Source: an uncultured Pseudomonadota bacterium
GTDB lineage: Bacteria; SAR324; NAC60-12
DNA length: 18,771 bases
Direction of reading: 5' to 3'
Assembly: GCA_913056375.1 (NCBI GenBank)
Contig: CAJXNF010000017.1
Span: forward strand, 1-18,771
The first letter of the stretch is position 1; every line of letters starts with the position of its first letter. A model generated the notes under the pieces. It was not told the origin of the DNA. It saw only the letters and a program-made list of their open reading frames with translations, and did not search any database. Shown in pieces: positions 14,455 through 18,771 of the stretch. The translations under genes were made by a program, and so were the position numbers.

Positions 14455-16674
14455 TCAATCCTGAGAAGAAGGTGGTTTTGGTGAATACCCCAAAATATCG
14501 AATTCCATCAGGCGATTAAGAGTGTCAGCTCTGGTTAACCTAAGTTCTACTTTATCTCCTGCTTCAAGTATTCTTTTGGTTCTGCGACCCTGTAAAACTA
14601 AATTAATTTCATCAAAGATATAGTTGTCATCTTTAAGTGCTTCAACGGGTATGAACCAATCAATCTCGTGGGGAAGTAGTTCAACTCGGAATCCATTATT
14701 TTCTGTAGAGACAATTTGCCCCTCCATAGTTTGGCCAATGAATTTTTCCATAAAGTTGACCTTCATTAAATTAATACTCTCTAATTCAGCTTTCTCAGCT
14801 CTTCTCTCTTGCTCAGAGAGATACTCAGCCATCAACATGGATGGAATTGAATGTGGTGAAGGCTTTACACCCAGTTTTGCGTGTAGTTCGTGTTTCAGAG
14901 CTCTGTGTGTAACGAGGTCCGGATATCGCCGGATCGGTGAAGTAAAGTGGGAGTAATATTTCGCCCCCAACCCAAAGTGTCCTTGATTATCAGTCTCATA
15001 TGTCGCTAAAGCCATACTCCTTAACAAAATAATCTGTAGTTGATTTTTATTAGTCAGATTTTCAATCGACTCTAAAACTTTGTTGAATTGACCCGAATCT
15101 GTAAGTGAACTTGGGGAAACTGGAATATTGAAACGCTGGAAGATCTTTTTCAATCGTTCTAGTTTCGACAGATCAGGTGAGCCATGGACTCTGTACAATG
15201 CGGGTAGCCTATTGCCTGTGCAATGTTTTGCTACTGTTTCATTAGCTTCAAGCATGAACTGTTCAATCAGTTTCATGGATGATGATTGGAACCTTTTGGA
15301 AACACCTACCATCTGGTTTTGATCATCCAATTCAATTTGTTGCTCGGCGAAATTAAAGTTAATTGCACCTCTCTTGGTTCTCTTTTCCTGAAGAGCCTTT
15401 GCAACCTCATTCATTACGATCAGGTTGTCTAAAATTTCTTTGTTTCTGATCGTTCTAGTTTGGCCTGTGTCTAGAAACTCAGCTACATCTTCATAAATTA
15501 AACGAGCTCGACTTCGAATCACGCTTTCGTAAATTCGGTAACTCTGTACCCAACCAGTGGAATCGATTAGCATTTCGCAGGTCAAGGTAAACCGGTTAAC
15601 ATCAGGCTTTAGACTGCACAGATTATTTGAAAGATTTTCTGGCAGCATTGGAATCGCATGAGTTGGAAAATAAACACTCGTTCCCCTGAGATATGCTTCT
15701 TGATCAATAGCGCTACCTGGCCGAACGTAGTGAGCAACGTCTGCAATTGCTACATACACCTGCCAAGAACCATCCCCGTTTGATTTAGCAAAGACAGCAT
15801 CGTCAAAGTCCCGTGCTGTTTTGCCATCGATAGTAACAAACCCCAAATCTCTCTGATCCACTCTAGAAGTGGAGGCATCATAAACAACTCGACTCGAGAA
15901 AGCTTCAGCTTCTTCCTGTGTTTCGACCGGAAATTCTGATCGAATCTGATTTTCTGTCAGGATGAGATTAAAGCCCAAATTTTCACGAATTTCCTTGCTG
16001 ACAGGCTGGAGGACCTTTGCATAAAGTTCATTGTCATCTCCATGTTGAGAGAGCAACTCTACCTCCACCAAAGTTCCTGATTCGATGGTTGATTGGTCAT
16101 CCTCTTTGAGAATTACTAATGGAGGAACCCCATTTCTTTGATTAATTGGGATCGCCAGAGTAGTCCGCTGCCCACGAACTAATCTTGCCAACATTTTACT
16201 GGTTGAACGTTGAAGGATTTTCTGAATGTATCCTCGAGAGCGATCATTACCAGGTTTTGTAAAGGCTCGAACCTCAACCAAGTCTCCATCCATAGCCCCA
16301 TTCTGATCCCCCTGCGGTATGAAAACATCACTCTTTCCTTTGCCAATATTGACAAAACCAAACCCTTTACTTGTGGCGATGAATCTGCCCTCAACAATCT
16401 TTGCTTCTCTGATTGATGGCTTTTTAGAATGCCTAAGCCTTGGATTTTCAAAGGATTTTTTCTTTTTATGCTGATCCCCTGTCTGCAGGTCACTATGAGC
16501 AAAAAGGTTCCCCTTTTGCAGAATTAACTTTTTGAACACTAGTTTCCTGAGAATGGATTTTACCTTTGGGCTTTGATCTTTACTGACCTTCAGTTGCTCT
16601 CTGACTGCTCTTGGAGACATCCAAGAGCCTCCTGAACGGAGTACATTTAAGATTGAGCTTTTCTTAATTTTCAT
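14455..16674 (-). CDS. rnr: Ribonuclease R
   Basis: The protein has 739 residues from the ATG at 16674. It is a processive 3'-5' exoribonuclease that degrades structured RNA. Domains in order: a winged-helix domain at about 5-60; cold-shock OB folds, with GFGFVNIGKGKSDVFIPQGD near 105-125; the RNB catalytic domain, with IDGKTARDFDDAV carrying D283, D289, D291 and D292 in the spacing of the four metal-binding aspartates of E. coli RNase R; SHFTSPIRRYPDLVTHRAL; and a C-terminal S1 domain at about 650-725. The length is shorter than the 813 residues of E. coli because the basic C-terminal tail is nearly absent. A TTG seven codons upstream (16695) has no ribosome binding site, so the ATG with GGGA eight bases before it is preferred. 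It heads the rnr, gspL-like, terB-like series. Confidence 0.96.
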   Translation of the reverse strand: MKIKKSSILNVLRSGGSWMSPRAVREQLKVSKDQSPKVKSILRKLVFKKLILQKGNLFAHSDLQTGDQHKKKKSFENPRLRHSKKPSIREAKIVEGRFIATSKGFGFVNIGKGKSDVFIPQGDQNGAMDGDLVEVRAFTKPGNDRSRGYIQKILQRSTSKMLARLVRGQRTTLAIPINQRNGVPPLVILKEDDQSTIESGTLVEVELLSQHGDDNELYAKVLQPVSKEIRENLGFNLILTENQIRSEFPVETQEEAEAFSSRVVYDASTSRVDQRDLGFVTIDGKTARDFDDAVFAKSNGDGSWQVYVAIADVAHYVRPGSAIDQEAYLRGTSVYFPTHAIPMLPENLSNNLCSLKPDVNRFTLTCEMLIDSTGWVQSYRIYESVIRSRARLIYEDVAEFLDTGQTRTIRNKEILDNLIVMNEVAKALQEKRTKRGAINFNFAEQQIELDDQNQMVGVSKRFQSSSMKLIEQFMLEANETVAKHCTGNRLPALYRVHGSPDLSKLERLKKIFQRFNIPVSPSSLTDSGQFNKVLESIENLTNKNQLQIILLRSMALATYETDNQGHFGLGAKYYSHFTSPIRRYPDLVTHRALKHELHAKLGVKPSPHSIPSMLMAEYLSEQERRAEKAELESINLMKVNFMEKFIGQTMEGQIVSTENNGFRVELLPHEIDWFIPVEALKDDNYIFDEINLVLQGRRTKRILEAGDKVELRLTRADTLNRLMEFDILGYSPKPPSSQD

Positions 16675-16722
16675 GGTTGTCGTCCCAAGGAACAATTAAA
16701 TGTTTGTGAAAAAATTCATAAT

Positions 16723-16752
16723 CTTAAATGTCGATCAAATTCATTGTGTCAA
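16723..16752 (-). promoter_or_regulatory. Sigma-70-type promoter for rnr
   Basis: On the minus strand a perfect -35 box TTGACA (16752-16747) is followed after 18 bases by TTTAAG (16728-16723), a 4-of-6 match to the -10 box. Transcription would begin near 16716, leaving a leader of about 40 bases before the rnr ATG. The same divergent gap also must hold the ftsW promoter, for which I see only a weak candidate near 16748-16776 (GTGTCA, 17 bases, TTATAA). Confidence 0.5.
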
Positions 16753-16832
16753 GCAAATTCAAATCTACTTATAAGCAAGGCCTTGGCCATGTGGTCCTTT
16801 GGAAAAACTTGGGGTAAAGGCCAGAAAAAAAC

Positions 16833-18002
16833 ATGATTGCGTTCTCCTCAGGGATTCAAACCCTAAGTTTTTGGCAGCGGACTGGAAGGTTTCACTTTGA
16901 CACCATTTTGATTTGCGCACTCCTGTTTCTTTTAGCTTGGGGCACCATCATGATTTACAGCACAAGCGCAGTTTACGCAGGATTACGCTACGACAACAGT
17001 TACTATTTCCTCCAAAGACATCTGGTTCATATCATTTTGGGATTTGGAGTCATTGCATTAGCAACCCTAACTCCCTACCACAGATGGAGAGATTGGCTCC
17101 CTCTGATGATGCTAATCATGTTAGCGATGCTGGTGATGGTATTGATCCCAGGGATTGGTCATGAAGTCAAAGGCGGCAGAAGATGGCTGAGGATAGCTGG
17201 TTTTGGAATCCAGCCAGCAGAATTGATGAAAATTGTACTGATCGTTTACCTTGCTTCATATCTGGAGCGAAAACGACCATTGATCCAATCTTTCAGTCGT
17301 GGCATCGGACCATGTCTGCTTGTAAGCGGTTTCTATATGCTTTTGATTCTGTTACAACCAGATTTTGGCACAGTGGTGTTGCTTTCAACAACAGTGCTGT
17401 TGATGCTTTTCGTTGGTGGGTGTCGGATTTGGCACTTGCTTGCTTGCGTTAGTGTGGTTGCATCACTGGGTGCTGCTCTGGTAATGACACAGGCCTATCG
17501 CATGAGAAGGATTCTCGCTTTTCTGGATCCTTGGGAAGATCCTCTAGATTCAGGTTTTCAAATCATACAATCATTTATAGCGATTGGGACTGGTGGGTGG
17601 TTTGGACGTGGACTTGGAGAGAGCAGACAAAAGTTATTTTTCCTTCCCGATGCACATACTGATTTTATTTTTGCAATCTTATCTGAAGAATTAGGCTATT
17701 TTTGGGTCTGCGCTCTGGTGGCACTCTTTGGGATTTTCATCTGGAGGGGTTTTTGGATCGCTTGGCATGCGCAAGATGAGTTTGGTAAATATCTCGCTCT
17801 GGGGTGCACTTCAGTATTAAGTCTACAAGTGATTATCAACTTATTTGTTGTTTCAGGAATGCTTCCCACAAAAGGTATGCCACTACCGTTCATCAGTGCT
17901 GGAGGATCTGCTTTAATCATGGCAATGATCTGCACTGGAATTCTGCTAAATATCAGTCATCATATACATTCACCAACAAACACATCCCCACCACGCAACT
18001 GA
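16833..18002 (+). CDS. ftsW: Peptidoglycan glycosyltransferase FtsW (SEDS family)
   Basis: The protein has 389 residues and about ten membrane segments. SEDS proteins polymerise lipid II into glycan strands at the inner membrane; FtsW does so at the division septum with FtsI. Diagnostic stretches are KGGRRWLRIAGFGIQPAELMK, RRILAFLDPWEDPLDSGFQ, GLGESRQKLFFLPDAHTDFI and TKGMPLPFISAGGSALI. The GESRQKLFFLPDAHTDF and GMPLPFIS forms favour FtsW over RodA. D277 in HTDF corresponds to the catalytic Asp (D262 of E. coli RodA). The ATG has a poor ribosome binding site, AGG being some 13 bases away. The gene stands outside a mur/dcw cluster: rnr is divergent upstream and an ankyrin protein follows 19 bases after. 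Confidence 0.93.
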   Translation: MIAFSSGIQTLSFWQRTGRFHFDTILICALLFLLAWGTIMIYSTSAVYAGLRYDNSYYFLQRHLVHIILGFGVIALATLTPYHRWRDWLPLMMLIMLAMLVMVLIPGIGHEVKGGRRWLRIAGFGIQPAELMKIVLIVYLASYLERKRPLIQSFSRGIGPCLLVSGFYMLLILLQPDFGTVVLLSTTVLLMLFVGGCRIWHLLACVSVVASLGAALVMTQAYRMRRILAFLDPWEDPLDSGFQIIQSFIAIGTGGWFGRGLGESRQKLFFLPDAHTDFIFAILSEELGYFWVCALVALFGIFIWRGFWIAWHAQDEFGKYLALGCTSVLSLQVIINLFVVSGMLPTKGMPLPFISAGGSALIMAMICTGILLNISHHIHSPTNTSPPRN

Positions 18003-18021
18003 AAACTTCCGAGGGTGATCA

Positions 18022-18771
18022 TTGACTCTCCACAAACTTCTCCTCCATCTCATTTTATTCATCTGTTTGTGGGGAAATACCCACTCAATTCTTCATGCTG
18101 AAACAGTAAAGTCTAATCAGACTGAAATCCTCTCAAAAATTCATATTGATTGGCAAAATTGGTTAGTCGCTCTACGACAGAATTCTAATGCTGTGAAGGA
18201 ATTAGTCACCAAAAGTGAGGACTGGAGGGATTTGAGAGGTTCAGGCCCCTTTGCTGGAATGACAGTGGTTATGTTAACAGCAAAAGTGGGTAGTCTTGAG
18301 CAGCTAGATTTAATTTTGGCAAGAAAACCTGATCTCGCAATTCAAGATGAACTAGGCAAGACAGTTCTTCATCATTTACTTGAACGCAAAGGAAACTTCA
18401 CAGGGCATCTAAATAAATTGTTGGAAGCTGGTACACCAATTAATCAAAGCGATGTGATTTTAAATAATCCGCTTCACTTGGCTGCAGCAAAAGAGGGAGT
18501 AGAGAGTTTAGATTTGCTCCTTCAATATGGTGCGAACCTAGAAACAATGAATCTTTCTGGAAAAACACCTCTGATGGTAGCTGCTGCAAATGGTAGAGAA
18601 GCGAATGTAGAGTTCTTGATTAGTTCTGGTGCAGATCCACTAGTGGAATCTGCCTCTGGTTATAATGCCTGGATGTTTGCTGCAAAAGGGGGACATGAAA
18701 AAATATTAGAACTTTTAATCCAAAATTCTGCGAATCAGATTGAACATACAGAGAAGATACATTTAAGAAAT
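18022..18771 (+). CDS. Secreted ankyrin-repeat protein, C-terminus cut by window edge
   Basis: The frame is open for 250 codons to the right edge. The only possible start is the TTG at 18022: an in-frame TGA lies directly upstream at 18016-18018, and GAGGG at 18011-18015 gives a well-placed ribosome binding site. A Sec signal peptide is clear, with LLLHLILFICLWG as the core and a cleavage site after SILHA at about residue 26. At least four ankyrin repeats follow from about residue 75: MTVVMLTAKVGSLEQLDLIL, KTVLHHLLERKG, NPLHLAAAKEGVESLDLLLQ, KTPLMVAAANGREANVEFLI, and a fifth starting YNAWMFAAKGGHEKILELLI. Ankyrin domains bind proteins, so a periplasmic scaffold is inferred. It follows ftsW by 19 bases, which suggests cotranscription and perhaps an envelope-related role. 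Confidence 0.8.
   Translation, partial: MTLHKLLLHLILFICLWGNTHSILHAETVKSNQTEILSKIHIDWQNWLVALRQNSNAVKELVTKSEDWRDLRGSGPFAGMTVVMLTAKVGSLEQLDLILARKPDLAIQDELGKTVLHHLLERKGNFTGHLNKLLEAGTPINQSDVILNNPLHLAAAKEGVESLDLLLQYGANLETMNLSGKTPLMVAAANGREANVEFLISSGADPLVESASGYNAWMFAAKGGHEKILELLIQNSANQIEHTEKIHLRN

Noticed and set aside
16675..16695. TTG start of rnr seven codons upstream
   Set aside because: No ribosome binding site precedes it, and the winged-helix domain begins right after the ATG at 16674.

Overview
This window looks like a stretch of chromosome from a Gram-negative, probably marine, bacterium. Supporting signs are a periplasmic FKBP, a GspL/PilM-like inner-membrane protein, RNase R, a long Fe-S D-2-hydroxyacid dehydrogenase of the YdiJ type, a sigma-54 type promoter and moderate AT richness. 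The gene set, including a PrdB/GrdB-like selenoprotein, would suit a SAR324/deltaproteobacteria-like lineage. That placement is inference from gene content; no rRNA or other phylogenetic marker is present. I see no insertion sequence, phage gene, CRISPR array or tRNA.

Layout. (1) Bases 1-5480, minus strand, form a probable operon read from right to left: an Fe-S PD-(D/E)XK nuclease, an FAD-dependent amine-oxidase-like oxidoreductase, a membrane-anchored FKBP isomerase, and a YdiJ-like dehydrogenase cut by the left edge. (2) Bases 5628-11446, plus strand, form a tightly packed group: two unknown small proteins (the second secreted), a selenoprotein of the glycine/D-proline reductase B family, mfd, and an unknown helical protein. 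(3) Bases 11447-12252 are AT-rich and hold one 77-residue gene behind a well-formed sigma-54 promoter, followed by a convergent intergenic region full of inverted repeats. (4) Bases 12253-16674, minus strand, read rnr, then a lone GspL/PilM-like gene, then a TerB-fold gene. (5) From 16833 to the right edge, plus strand, lie ftsW and the start of a secreted ankyrin-repeat protein with a TTG start.

The most notable feature is at 6413-7216. What looks like two short genes is one gene with an in-frame TGA at 6920-6922. The protein family continues straight through this codon. A bacterial SECIS-like hairpin with a GGUC apical loop begins just downstream. The TGA is therefore best read as selenocysteine in a UxxC redox motif. 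The selenoprotein overlaps mfd by four bases, so the two are probably translated together. A conventional annotation would split this gene in two or truncate it.

A second point of interest is the sigma-54 promoter (GG-N10-GC spacing) in front of the 77-residue acidic protein. A 17-bp palindrome lies upstream of it and a hairpin sits in its leader. Together they suggest an activator-dependent small regulator.
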